From Metellina segmentata (taxonomy: Eukaryota; Arthropoda; Arachnida; Araneae; Tetragnathidae): a stretch of 64,000 bases of DNA. Below are positions 34,552 to 45,171 of the stretch, in pieces. The notes under the pieces were generated by a model. The model saw only the letters and a list, made by a program, of their open reading frames with translations. It searched no databases and was not told the origin of the DNA. The stretch spans positions 123,995,444 through 124,059,443 of the forward strand of contig OX375876.1 of the NCBI GenBank assembly GCA_947359465.1, written 5' to 3'. Positions within the stretch are counted from its first letter, which is position 1. Every line of letters starts with the position of its first letter. The translations under genes and the position numbers were made by a program.

Positions 34552-35329
34552 CAGGCCTCGAGATAGAATTTTTAATACAGGTGCACAAAGTGCACCTAAG
34601 TTTTACGATAGGTGCACAGATTATGTTTTATTTGTACGTTTAAAAAATCGTAATAAAAGAGCATTAATGTAATGCAAATTACTTTATTAGTTGAATATGT
34701 TTAGATAGGTTAGTAGTAGATAGCAAATAAAAATATTTAAACAATTTTATTATCTGCGAAATTATTACTTACAAATATTAAGTCATAAGACATTGGTGGG
34801 CAAAAAATAAACGAGTACACTATATTTTAAGTAGATAAAATCTAAATTTAAAGATAAATAATAAAAATATTTGTTTACGACACGCAGTGGCCAGACAATT
34901 CTCAGGAATTCCAACGGCTTTACACTTTATTGAAACACGACGTGTTTAAAAAAATGTGGGATGCCTATTGTTCGCGGGTGGTCAAGTGATATAAATTCTC
35001 CCTTCTCTGCCTGTCGCGACAGTCGCTTCCTTCAAGAGAGCTATCTGGCAAAAGTTTCAATCATCGGAAAGTTCTGGTGGCAGTGGCACACGTAAACCTT
35101 CCTCCCATATAAGCCCATTACGGCCCAGTGATTTTGTTTTTGCATAGTGTGTATTTAGGAATTTTAATTACGTTTCTTTAGAGCGAGAGAGGTCGATACT
35201 AATGTTTTGTTCGAACATCAAAATAACATAAAACACGTTCCCCTCCGGTTTGTTTACCGTTAGGGGAAAAAATTAGGTGCACAATTTTATTTTCATGTGC
35301 ACCTGCGCACCCGGGTATTTCGAGCCCTG
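34552..35329. mobile_element. hAT-type MITE, 778 bp
   Basis: The inverted ends are CAGGCCTCGAGATA on the left and CAGGGCTCGAAATA on the right (reverse complement). They continue into repeated GGTGCAC(A) motifs on both sides. The 8 bp flanks are ACTTAAGA (34544-34551) and ACTTAAGC (35330-35337), a one-mismatch target duplication. CAGG-ends with 8 bp duplications are typical of the hAT superfamily. No transposase is encoded. Confidence 0.85.
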
Positions 35330-35489
35330 ACTTAAGCCACATAGAAATATCTATATTTCATCCAAAAAAAAAATAATAATAAAATAAACACTTATCGAAG
35401 TTTTACCTAAAATTGTCTTAGACCTCAGGTAAGTCTTTAATCTGTCAAGTTATATCATAGATGATTGAGTAGTGCAGTTTATGCTAATT

Positions 35490-36626
35490 CTACCCTTCAA
35501 CGCATGCATTTTTCGAGAGTCGAATCAAACGGGATAGTGCAACTACGTGTGGGATCTGCACACCAGCACGATGTTGTACCTCTAGTTCATAATTCTGCAA
35601 AGCTAGAGCCCATCGTTGTAGTTTTGAGTTCTGCGGAGAAGTATTGCAGAGGAAGGACAAAGGACTGTGGTTCGAAATCACAATGATTTTCGTCTCGAAT
35701 GTCCATTCTTCAAACTTTTTCAGTCCAAACACGATAGCATATGCTTCTCGGTGGATAGCTGGCCACTTTCTCTGTGAATCTGTCAGTTTCTGGCTTGCAT
35801 ACCCTACAGGTCGTTCAATTCCACCATCATCCAACTGACTCAAGCAAACCCCTACACTATTCTGACTCGCATCGCATGTAAGGTAAAACTTTCTACCCGG
35901 AATAAGAGACATTAGAATTGGAGAATTACACAACTTTTCTTTCAAAATATTGAAATAATGCTCTTCCTTTTCTCCCCAAGTTATTTTATCCGGCATTTTC
36001 TTTTTTGTTAATTCAGTTAACGGACGCGCAATTTCTGCAAAATTAGGTACAAAATTCCGGTAGTACCCAAACAATCCCATTAAACTTCGAACTTGTGACT
36101 TGGTGGTGGGTCTCTCTAATTCTTTTATCGCGCCTAACTTATCAGGATCTGGTGATTGTGTTTGAGATCCTACTACATGACCTAGGAATTTAACTTTATG
36201 TTGGGCAAATTTACATTTTGCTATATTACCCGTCCAACCGTTCTTTTCTAATTCATTTAATATTGCACCTACATGAATAAGATGTTTCTCCCATGTTTGA
36301 GAAAATATAGCAATATCATCTAAATATTCTGAATATTCCTTATGTTTAGCTAGTATTATATACATAGTTCTTTGAAAACTAGCTCCTGCGCCTGATAATC
36401 CAAATGGCATTACCTTCCAATGATATTGTCCACTATGTGAGGTAAAAGAAGTCAAATATCGGCTATCTTTATGCAAGGGCAATTGCCAATATCCTCGTTG
36501 ACAATCAATTGTAGTAATGTAATTTGCCGCTCCTACTTTCGCTAACAAATTTGGAATGTGTTGCATTGGAAATGCACTCAAGCAGGTATGTGAGTTAACC
36601 ATTCTAAAATCACAACATAATCTCAA
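35490..36626 (-). pseudogene. Gypsy-type reverse transcriptase palm and RNase H
   Basis: A 378-codon frame. The RT shows CDFRMVN near the start, ITTIDCQRGYWQ (catalytic D41), MPFGLSGAGASFQ (residues 73-85) and YLDD at 101-104. The connection domain leads to an RNase H of the gypsy type, with LTCDAS (D252) and HREAYAIVFGL (E294). The third acidic position reads ISNHSPL, with N319 where aspartate is expected. The terminal ALSR block (residues 363-366) lacks the preceding aspartate. The RNase H is therefore predicted inactive. A one-base slip in a run of six T (plus strand, near 36642) separates this frame from the RT start in the preceding frame. Family RTs copy element RNA in virus-like particles. 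Confidence 0.88.
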
Positions 36627-37792
36627 TCCACCGTCCTTTTTTCTTCACATACAAGCGGATGACTAAATTCCGCATCTGACGGTTCAATCAAATCCAAATC
36701 TAGCAATTCTTGAATTTTCGCTTCTACCTGTGCTTGCATTGGCATAGGCACTTTGTATCTATGGGTCGTTTTGAATTCGCTCCCCTCCTTTAGCTTTATT
36801 TCATGCATCCCAACCTTACTCCTACCTATTTTCCCAGAAAAGAAATTTGGAAACTGCAAAAGAACTTCACGTAATCGTGATCTCTGATGATTAATAAGAT
36901 CATTTGTTTCCTTCAGTAACTCCTCTAGATTATCCCGAAATCTATTTGTTTCTACCTTCCGTGGTGTTTCTCGAATATCTCCGAATTCTACATCTTCCTT
37001 AAAAACTACACCGATTACTGAACACGAAACCTTATATTCTCTAATTTTACTTGCATGAAACGTGCTTTGTCCACCATTCGCCATTTCTACCAAATAACTA
37101 TTTTGTTTTACTCTTCCTAACACTGTTACTGGTCCTTGCCAACGAGCGTACAATTTGTTTGTAGAATCAGGTGCAAGAATTATTACTTGATCACCCTCTT
37201 TGAATTGTTTCATTTTAGTTTTCCGATTAAAATAATTTTCATATTTCTTTTGATTAATCTCGGCTTTTTCGGGTATCTCTTCTAACCTCTCTTTTAATTC
37301 TCCTAAATACTCAGTTGCACCTTTGGTCATTCCCATCGGTAGTGAAATTTCATTTGTCATAGTACATTTTAAAAGATTAAGAAGTCCTCGTGGTTTTCTC
37401 CCAAACATCATTTCAAAAGGTGAGTAACCAATAGTACTGCTAGAAATTTCATTATACGCCCAAAGACAAAATGGTATGCTTTTATCCCAATTTTTTGGAT
37501 CGTTTCTAATTGCAAAATGAAGCATGTTCTTCAAAGTTTGGTAAAATCTCTCAATTAAACCATTACTTTGTGGATATCCCGGTGTACTAAAACGTGGAGC
37601 TACACCTAATATTTCCTCCAATTTCATCGTTAACTCGCTAGTGAAATTTGTCCCTTGATCAGATGCAATAACTTCAGGAATTCCATACCTTTGAAAAATA
37701 CCTAGCATTGCATCGCAAGTAGCTTTAGCCGATAAAGATTTTAAGCAAACAGCTTCTGCATAACGAGTATTTTGGTCTATAATAGTTAGCAC
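36623..37792 (-). pseudogene. Integrase core joined to the N-terminus of RT
   Basis: The 389-codon frame begins inside the integrase. The second and third catalytic residues are in IASDQGTNF (D45) and SNGLIERFYQTLK (E81). The first aspartate lies upstream in the same frame near 37850, within VNVDCIG. A C-terminal beta-rich domain with KEGDQVIILAP and RWQGPVTVLGRV follows (residues ~195-250). Residues ~325-389 are the fingers start of a gypsy-type RT (RYKVPMPMQAQVE, DLIEPSDAEFSHPLVC). This one frame therefore shows integrase immediately upstream of RT. The upstream coding is cut by a TGA (37939-37937) in the zinc-binding region. The frame ends at the slip near 36642. Confidence 0.88.
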
Positions 37793-38015
37793 ATACTTAT
37801 GTCCTCTAGCAGATGGAGGTGAAATTTCTCCAATACAATCAACATTAACAATTTCCCAAACGTTTTTAGGTCTTTCTACCCTAGTTATAGGAGTTCTATC
37901 GGATCTAGTAACTTTTCTTCTTAACTGACAGTCTTTTCAATTCTCGCAGTATTGTCTTATTTCAGTCTTCATCCCTGGCCAGTAAAATGATAGTTTTATC
38001 CTTTCTAAAGTAGGT

Positions 38016-38951
38016 TTAAATCCATGATGTGCAGAAAAAAATAGCATTGTGCGCTAATTCTAAAATCTTGTGTCTTTTCCCTTTAGGTAACACTAACTGA
38101 CAAATGATAGTATCCTGCATATATACTTCGTGATAAAGAAAGCCATCGCGAATTTTGAATCCTCCTTTCTTTATCTTTGCGAATTCAAATGCTTCGCATA
38201 GTGAATTATCTTCCCGTTGCTCAAATTTTAACTTCTCACTTTCCAAAAATTCCTGTTTTCCGCCTTCCTGTGATACAAATTCCGACTCTACACTTATTCG
38301 ATCACCCCTTTCGATCTCTAAACTATCCTGCATTTCTACCAAATCAGTTTTCTCTTCGTGCCTCTTATTATCATTGCAACTAACTTCGTCTTCCGATTCG
38401 ACGATATCAGCAGAAGTTTCAGTTTTCCCTCTTATGTTACTGCGTGTAGTAACTACACCTATCTCTCCAAACAATCGTTCTGAAAACTTCCCTTTCTCGC
38501 TCTGCATTAAAGCGTTAAAATCATGCAACGACAATAAACCTTCCTTACATAAAGTAGGTGTAATTGCACAACAAATTTCTACTCCCGAATCTCCATCTCT
38601 GTTTCTTCCCGATAACCTCAGCTTCAGAACCTTAATATTTGCACGTATTTGATTTCCAAAAGCCCCTTCTAAGACAACTTGACCCTTGACCGGTTCCCCA
38701 GCTTCACCCAAAAGTCCTTCGCGAACACACGTGATTTCCGCTCCCATATCAACCATAAATTCGGCTGAAGCATCCCCGTTCTCAATGCAAACGTTTTTTT
38801 CACTTGGTATATCTTTCTCCCCCTGTGGTACTGATAAGGATCTCCCCTCTAAGCTTACACTAGCTACAATGTCATCTCTTTTTACCCTGACGTTCCCTGT
38901 TTCCTCGTACCCCTCGCGTTTCGACTCATTCCTCCTTGAGTTCCTCGACAA
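38016..38951 (-). pseudogene. Protease-like domain and start of integrase (pol 5' part)
   Basis: The 311-codon frame overlaps the end of gag by 70 bp in the -1 frame, consistent with programmed -1 frameshifting. A retropepsin-like motif FMVDMGAEITCV (residues 65-76) has D68-M69-G70, where functional proteases have D-T/S-G. The hydrophobic flanks are right, but threonine or serine is missing, so activity is doubtful. A charged linker of ~120 residues follows. The end reads into the integrase zinc domain, LPKGKRHKILELAHNA, and is lost at a homopolymer slip near 38030. The start used here is a TTG; the natural entry is from gag. Confidence 0.8.
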
Positions 38952-39823
38952 AACTTAGCTACATGGTTAAGTGACCCACAAGAAAAGCATCGCTTCAAAA
39001 ATTGTCTGTTGCCATTGGATTTTTCTCTTTGGAAATTAGAACGTTCTAACGTTTCGCTTTTACGTTTCGGTTTCTGAATGGAACTCACAAAAACATCCGC
39101 TTTCTGTGCAATTTCCTTAGCACTAAGAAATCCATCGCCCTCTTGTTGTAATATATATGCCTTCACGTCGTCATCCAGACAATCTTTCAATTTGTCTGCC
39201 GTTAGCAACTTCACTAAAGATTCATAATCAGTGACCTTTCGACACGTCAAATAATATTGTAAGTACCGCTCAATTTTGGTTGCAAACTGAAAAATCGATT
39301 CATTTTGTTTCCTCTGCATATTATCAAACTCATATTTTAAATTATCGGCAGAAACCCTTAGCTCGCTAAAGATAGCCGTCTTAACCTCTTCATAATTATC
39401 TACCTCCTGTGTATCGAGTTTACGATAAATGAGGTTTGCTAGTTCCCCATCTACCAAGCATAAGATGATTTTGCTATGTAATTCCTCAGCAATTGAATGT
39501 GTCACAAAATTGCGTTCTAAAGTTTCAAAATATTGCACAATTTTAATTGAATCCCTTGGGAAGGTACCGGAAGATAAATTTAAAATTTTTAAATAGTCTG
39601 CCGCTGAATTATGTCGTAATACAACAGGTGTAATTGAGTCAGTATTAGATTGATGGTCAGAACTTTCCAACCTTAATCGTTCTACTTTTAGCTTTTCAAG
39701 TTCAGTCTCACGCTTTGTAAGCTCAGTCTTCATTTCTAACACAGAAATCTCATTACTACCACTATCGTTATCTACAGACATTTCACTTCTGGTTTTCTTT
39801 TTACCCATTATGTAACAAATCAA
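38882..39823 (-). CDS. Gag-like protein with one CCHC zinc knuckle
   Basis: 313 codons, intact. The N-terminal ~60 residues are charged. The central part (~80-250) is helical and resembles gypsy-type capsid, with FETLERNFV, LCLVDGELANLI and FQFATKIERYLQYYL. The knuckle CFSCGSLNHVAKFC (residues 279-292) has C-x2-C-x4-H-x4-C spacing. It would package element RNA. ATG at 39823 is the first in frame; a second ATG five codons on (MGKKK) is equally plausible. Pol overlaps its end in the -1 frame. Confidence 0.85.
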   Translation of the reverse strand: MICYIMGKKKTRSEMSVDNDSGSNEISVLEMKTELTKRETELEKLKVERLRLESSDHQSNTDSITPVVLRHNSAADYLKILNLSSGTFPRDSIKIVQYFETLERNFVTHSIAEELHSKIILCLVDGELANLIYRKLDTQEVDNYEEVKTAIFSELRVSADNLKYEFDNMQRKQNESIFQFATKIERYLQYYLTCRKVTDYESLVKLLTADKLKDCLDDDVKAYILQQEGDGFLSAKEIAQKADVFVSSIQKPKRKSETLERSNFQREKSNGNRQFLKRCFSCGSLNHVAKFCRGTQGGMSRNARGTRKQGTSG

Positions 39824-40186
39824 TATTTATCAAGAATATTCTTTAAATCAAATCACACCAATAATTGAACACAGTATAAACAAAATCACACAATAATTGA
39901 ACACAATGTAGACAAAATCACATTATCATAAAATAAAGTCAGTATCGGTACTACTAGATGTTGATCGACTCTCGCAATGCACAGGGACAAAAAAGCAAAA
40001 CGAAACTGAACTTACCGCTTATTTGTGTCGAGGTATTCCATTCAGCACGTCATCCACAAGGCACATAAAGAAACTCTCTATCCAGGGCACACATCACTCT
40101 AACTGTTTCCTCCAAAGCTAAAAACTTTAATGCAGACATATCATCAATCCAGGCGACATGCGCCAAATCGATAAGGATTTTGGTTC
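39824..40186. other. Leader region upstream of gypsy gag
   Basis: This is the region expected to hold the 5' LTR and primer-binding site (minus strand). An imperfect ~31 bp repeat of CACACCAATAATTGAACACA and CACA-CAATAATTGAACACA is present near 39854-39918. No copy of this region is found 3' of pol, so an LTR cannot be demonstrated. Confidence 0.5.
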
Positions 40187-40271
40187 GTTTGATGAATTGG
40201 CATCTTGTTTGCACAGGGAGGGGGGGGGGGGCGCCCTATGCATAAACTACGCAGTTAGCAGCCTCCCTTTC

Positions 40272-40273
<2 letters not shown>

Positions 40274-40342
<69 letters not shown>

Positions 40343-40344
40343 AA
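40274..40344. repeat. (TA)n(GA)n microsatellite
   Basis: About 44 bp of TA followed by about 26 bp of GA. The homologous position in copy 1 (4503-4536) is much shorter, so the tract expanded after duplication. Confidence 0.95.
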
Positions 40345-41688
40345 GAAGCACAGAGGGGGGCAGCGCGCATTATGAGAGCTTCGATATATTCCCCGAAATA
40401 TACACAAAATTAGATTTTGAAAATAACGAATTTGAAAGTTTTCTAACACGTAAATGTATGAAAAGTTTATCAAGAAACTTCGAACAAATTTTATTTGTGT
40501 AGTAAAAGTTTATATTTAACTAAAAGTGAAAAAAAAATTGTTTCAAAGATCCAAAGTACCAAAAGATTAAATTCTTCCTCTGAATATGTGGAGATAGGTG
40601 GCCCAGAATACCGATACTTTATCACTTTGTTTTACGGCTTTAAAGTTGTTTACCCCCAAAATGAATGCACGTAGTGCTCGCACTTGAATGCTACGAGATG
40701 ATTACCTCATTTTTCAAGAAATTGCTGTTTAGTGGTTTCACCTCTGGATCCTTTAAATGTATTGTAGGGATCGAACATGTCTTTGACGGAATATCTTGAG
40801 AAAAGCGATTTATTTTTATGATCGACTGATGGATTGTATGTTAGGGTTTTATTGCCCTAGGTCCCAAACTGGACAAGAAGCGCCTGACCAACTGACGGAA
40901 ATGTCGTTTGAAGTTAAGGGCATTCCGGAAATCGCAACAAATCTGCCATTGCTTATTTTGATGATTTACAATATAGGGTCTTTTAAATTGTCGGCTTTCT
41001 TATTTGAAGTAAATACGAGAAAACTGCCTGCAAGTGAACTGTTCTGAATTTTTGCCCGATGGATTATTTACTCTTACGGATTTCCTTGACGAGTGAGGTT
41101 CCGAGAATAATGTTTTGAAAGTGAACACTTGAATTTGTGAAGTAATTAAGTGACGGAAACGTGAGAACAGTGCATTGTTAAAACTTTTTGCTTCGCAAAC
41201 CAACACTCCTGTCGTAAGTGATTTCGCTGTTTTTTACTTTAACACTTAATGCACCCTAAACTGATAACCGCATCAGTAATAAAACCATCTCAATTTTGTT
41301 CCCTGTACAATTTTGAATAAACCATGTTAATCTCGTAATATTCTGATCTGTACTCAATTGACAAACCATCTTGAGAATCGAGTGAAAAAACCCAGTTTTC
41401 AAACCTGCGACAGCGGCGGTGGTAACTCTTTTTAATATAGAGAGATTCTTAAATATTTCTAACTTAAAACAACAGTAATACCCAATTATTGAAAAACGGG
41501 TTTCCAATAAAAATACCTATTCCAAGTTGTTGTTAACAAAAACATTTTTATTTTCATATAAGTACAATGAACAAAATTTGCGGTCGCTAAGCAGTAAAAA
41601 TTCATTTTTGATAAATGTTAGGCAATAATAAATCTAATAAATTGGCTACCTGAACCATTATATTCCAAACTTTCGTCCGATATATGAG

Positions 41689-42006
41689 ACGCCGACCAAC
41701 CGGTATAGTGGTTAAGGTGTTAGCATCTAGATCGGAAGGTTCCAGGTTCGAATCCGGGTCGGGGCATGGATGTTTGTAAGCGTATGGCTAAGAGGCGGCT
41801 TGTGCACCTTAAATCTGTCGACCTCACGTTGTGTTGGCGTGGAAGTTTGGAGAGTGGGGTGCTAGCTCAGGTGTTTCGTCATCTGATCGTGTTTCAAAAT
41901 TACGAGGTGTTGTCCTCGGATCTTTTCCTTAAAGGATTAATCCCGGACCATCGTCAATAGCCAGTTGTGTTGCTCAAATACGATATGAACTAATAATTAC
42001 CAATTA
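41689..42006 (+). repeat. tRNA-derived SINE (copy 5)
   Basis: Same insertion as copy 3. Flanks are CCGATATATGAG (41677-41688) and CCGACACATGAG (42007-42018), matching those of the paralogue. Small deletions lie in the body. Confidence 0.87.
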
Positions 42007-42125
42007 CCGACACATGAGCCTTAAAATTTAATTAATAGAAAATTTCCTCATTCTCGAAAAAACGAGGAATTTTCAATATAATTTTCCGCAGGGGTTTATT
42101 ATTATCTATCATATTTATATTAATA

Positions 42126-43728
42126 CTAGCAAAATACCCGACCTTACTCGGTTTGAATTGGTTTACTCTAGATTTTTTGAAGAGATAATCAAAATATATA
42201 ATGACTAACCTTTTTTTTAGAATAAAATTTTTTTTTAACACCTTTCGACATCTTTATATTTTCTACAACTTACTTTGGACACAAATCCTACACATGCATA
42301 TCCATTCATGTAATACATTTCACATACATCGCACCCTTGTTGTTTGACAAAGCTACAAAATGACGAAAGGTGATACTAAGGTTACTACTATAAAAGACGA
42401 TTTTGAGGGAGATTTGGAATTCCCTTTCTTAAGTTATTTCATGTTCAACTCAATTAATTAAAATTACGATTTACGGCGAGTGCTCTCGCACTCATAGTCA
42501 ACAAAACAATATTTTTTTACTTGTGGCACTCTTGCCTCCGGTATGCAACATTGTGAAATTTTGCAATCTTCTCCTGTCATTATTACAACGAATTTTTTAA
42601 TGTTGGAAAAAGCTCCAGTTTGGATTAATAAACATTATTATTCTTTCAATAACGGCATTATTCTTTAAATAACGGCATTATTCTTTAAATAACGGAATTA
42701 TTCTTTCAATAATGGCATAACTACACTTAAAATTTACTGAAAATTTATACTGACTTACCTAATATTTTAAAGTCTAATACTTTGTGGTGCTGTTGCGTGT
42801 GATGAGAAGGAAACACATTTATTAAAATAATAAATATTAAAAACAGGAAACAGCAAAGTAAAACAAAATAAAAGATGTCGCAAAAAATTGTTCTAAAGAT
42901 ATTAATTTGTGATTCAATTTTATCTCTTGATCTCGCATAGTTGCCACAACTTAGAACTAAAAGTGTACAAAATTTAGAAATGTGAAATTAATTCAGAACG
43001 AAAGAACCTGAAAAAATATCACTGCTCGCGCGATCTTGTTCATTCTCGTTTCATTGAAAAATATCGTCTGTCCCAAATATTCGGAAATCGTTTTCATTGC
43101 GCAAAGAATAAAAATAAGACTCGAAATAAATGAAGTATCAGAGATGAAATACCATAAAAAAAAATAATTTTTTGAAGAATAATTACTTTTTCAGCAGTAC
43201 TGGTAAAGCAATCGAAGTAATCGTAATATTCAATAGACATTCCAATTTTTCCAAAACTACCAAATTATGGTTGATTTAAGTATACTTACTCAGGTGTTTT
43301 AGCATGAAACTCAACTAAATATAACAATAAAGAAAAGTTTAATATTGCATTCATTAAACTAATAGATAATGTATAAAATAAAACACATTGCAATGAAATA
43401 TCTGGAATAAAATTCATGTGATGCCTGCCCAAACACATAAACACAAAATAGAACAAAGAACAGAAAGACGGACAGACAGACTTTCGCAACTAATGCTACT
43501 CACTAAATGAAGATAAGTACTCACTGTATGCAAATTTTCATGAAAATATCTTAAACCGCGTGGACGCGTATAGGGCACAACATACAGACAGACAGACAGA
43601 CGGACAGACAGACACCAAACGAGAAAAAGGCGGATTCGGCATCAGAAGGGTCCAAAACGGATAGAAAACTTGAAATGGGTCGAAAATATTGAATGTACAA
43701 ACAAACACTCCATTCTTATTTATATAGA
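42126..43728 (-). mobile_element. Non-autonomous Helitron family 1, copy d (precise empty site known)
   Basis: On the minus strand it starts TCTATATAAATAAGAATG (GA 43727-43728) and ends CTAG (42126-42129). The flanks ATTAATA | TTGTACTTGG equal the uninterrupted ATTAATATTGCACTCAG at 6344-6360 in copy 1 of the duplicated element. Insertion is exactly between A and T without duplication or loss, as expected for Helitrons. It is 1603 bp with four 20 bp units. Confidence 0.93.
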
Positions 43729-44786
43729 TTGTACTTGGAATTTTAAAACTTTGCCTTTGTAAGTTGCAAGTGGTGAAAAAAGTTTTTCCAAATTAAAAAT
43801 CATCAAAAATTATTTCAGATACACAATAACTCTAAATAGACTAAGTAGATTGACTATAACTATCGAAAATGAGTTTTGTGATAAATTGTGTTTTAAAGAA
43901 CTCATACAAGATTATGCAGAGTAAAAGGTCAAAGGAAAATTTTTCGATTAAAAATGGAATTTTTAATCATTGTCAATTTTGCTTTTTTAAACCAAATTTT
44001 CAAATACATTTTATATTTTAATCATTGTTATAAGTTTTTAACTTTTTAAAATTAATGTTTATCTCATTTCATTGGTTTTTAAAAATATTGCCTACTGTGC
44101 TTCATTGAAACCTAATTTTTAAATATAGATTCTGTTTAAAAAAATTATGAGCACTCATAGGCGGCAGAGTCAGAATCGAGATAATTTTTACCCATGTGCT
44201 TCAAGCAAATCAAATATAAATCTGAAAAGTTCAGAAAAATCGAGATGTTTACGAAAAAATCGACGTTTTAATTTCTAATTTAAATGTATTGTAAATTTTA
44301 AAATTCACCTTAAAGTCATTTAGTAAATATTGTATAAAGAAAAAAAATATGATTTTTTTTAAAAATCAAGTGTTAATTGATGAATATCTTTTTATGTAAA
44401 TTAATCAATATTAATATAATTAATTTATTCTTCCTATTTTTTATAGGGGTACTTTTCGGGAGGACCCCCCCCCCCATAATTCAACAACCCTAGTTACGCC
44501 TCTGCTAGCCCCCCCTCTATTCAAAACGTTGGCACGTCCCTGACAACACGACATTCACTATTCCATTGTTGGGCAAAAACCATTGCTTTCTAATCTTTTA
44601 AGAATACCATGATTTAAAAAAAGTTTGCATGAACATATTTTGATAGTTAATAAGACACAATTTACAGAGTATATTTCTTTCGTAGATTCTTTAATATTCT
44701 TTCGTAAATGCGCGCGGGAAGTTGCCTCTCACGAATCGTAATAGCTTGAGGTTAGGGGGCTTACAACCTTTTTAAACCTTCCAAAA

Positions 44787-44824
44787 ATTCGATTTTTCAA
44801 ATATATATATTTGAAAAATCGAAT
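44787..44824. repeat. Perfect 38 bp palindrome
   Basis: ATTCGATTTTTCAAATATA is followed at once by its reverse complement, with no loop. It lies just inside the left end of the TTAA-type MITE. Confidence 0.93.
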
Positions 44825-45110
44825 ATATATATAAAAGTACATACATTTCTGATCATTTTGACACCAACCGCATGACAAAATTCAAATAAATACCAGAGAT
44901 ATGAAGGAAATAAGGAAATTCGAAAGGTACATTGAGCAAAATATGGGCTTCTATAACCAAAATTTTATCATTACGGCAGTTTTTCTCAGCTTTGTTTTTT
45001 TAGAAAAATCTCAGATTGAGCGCATGATATCTGAAGTACTATTTGAGCAACTTGTTCAAAAATTGGTATACATATTCGTTAAACCTACATGCTTGTTTTA
45101 AAACCACAAT

Positions 45111-45116
<6 letters not shown>

Positions 45117-45168
<52 letters not shown>
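45117..45168. repeat. (TA)n microsatellite
   Basis: An uninterrupted TA dinucleotide run of about 50 bp. Confidence 0.95.

Positions 45169-45171
<3 letters not shown>

Larger units (their letters stand above)
34210..40209 (-). mobile_element. Ty3/gypsy-type retrotransposon with gag-PR-INT-RT-RH order (Gmr1-like)
   Basis: On the minus strand the frames run gag (39823-38882), protease and integrase zinc domain (38951-38016), integrase core followed by the start of RT (37792-36623), then RT palm and RNase H (36626-35490). Integrase before RT is the Ty1/copia arrangement, but the RT and RNase H look Ty3/gypsy-like. This combination is known for the Gmr1 group. The coding region is bracketed by a perfect 23 bp direct repeat (34210-34232, 40187-40209) containing GATGAATTGGCATCTTG, but no long terminal repeats are visible, so the outer limits are tentative. 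A hAT MITE sits in its 3' part. Several frameshifts and lost catalytic residues mark it as dead. Confidence 0.75.
40240..44545. repeat. 2.7 kb duplicated element, copy 2, with Helitron inserted
   Basis: Collinear with 4475-7200. It starts near TACGCAGTTAGCAGCC, has an expanded TA/GA microsatellite, the shared SINE (41689-42006), and ends GTTGGCACGTCCCTG at about 44545. The family-1 Helitron 42126-43728 is inserted between bases equivalent to 6350 and 6351 of copy 1. Confidence 0.8.

Noticed and set aside
35465..35838. Plus-strand frames opposite RNase H
   Set aside because: Antisense shadows of the gypsy RT/RNase H frame.
38155..38652. 165-codon plus-strand frame
   Set aside because: Antisense shadow of the gypsy protease/linker frame.
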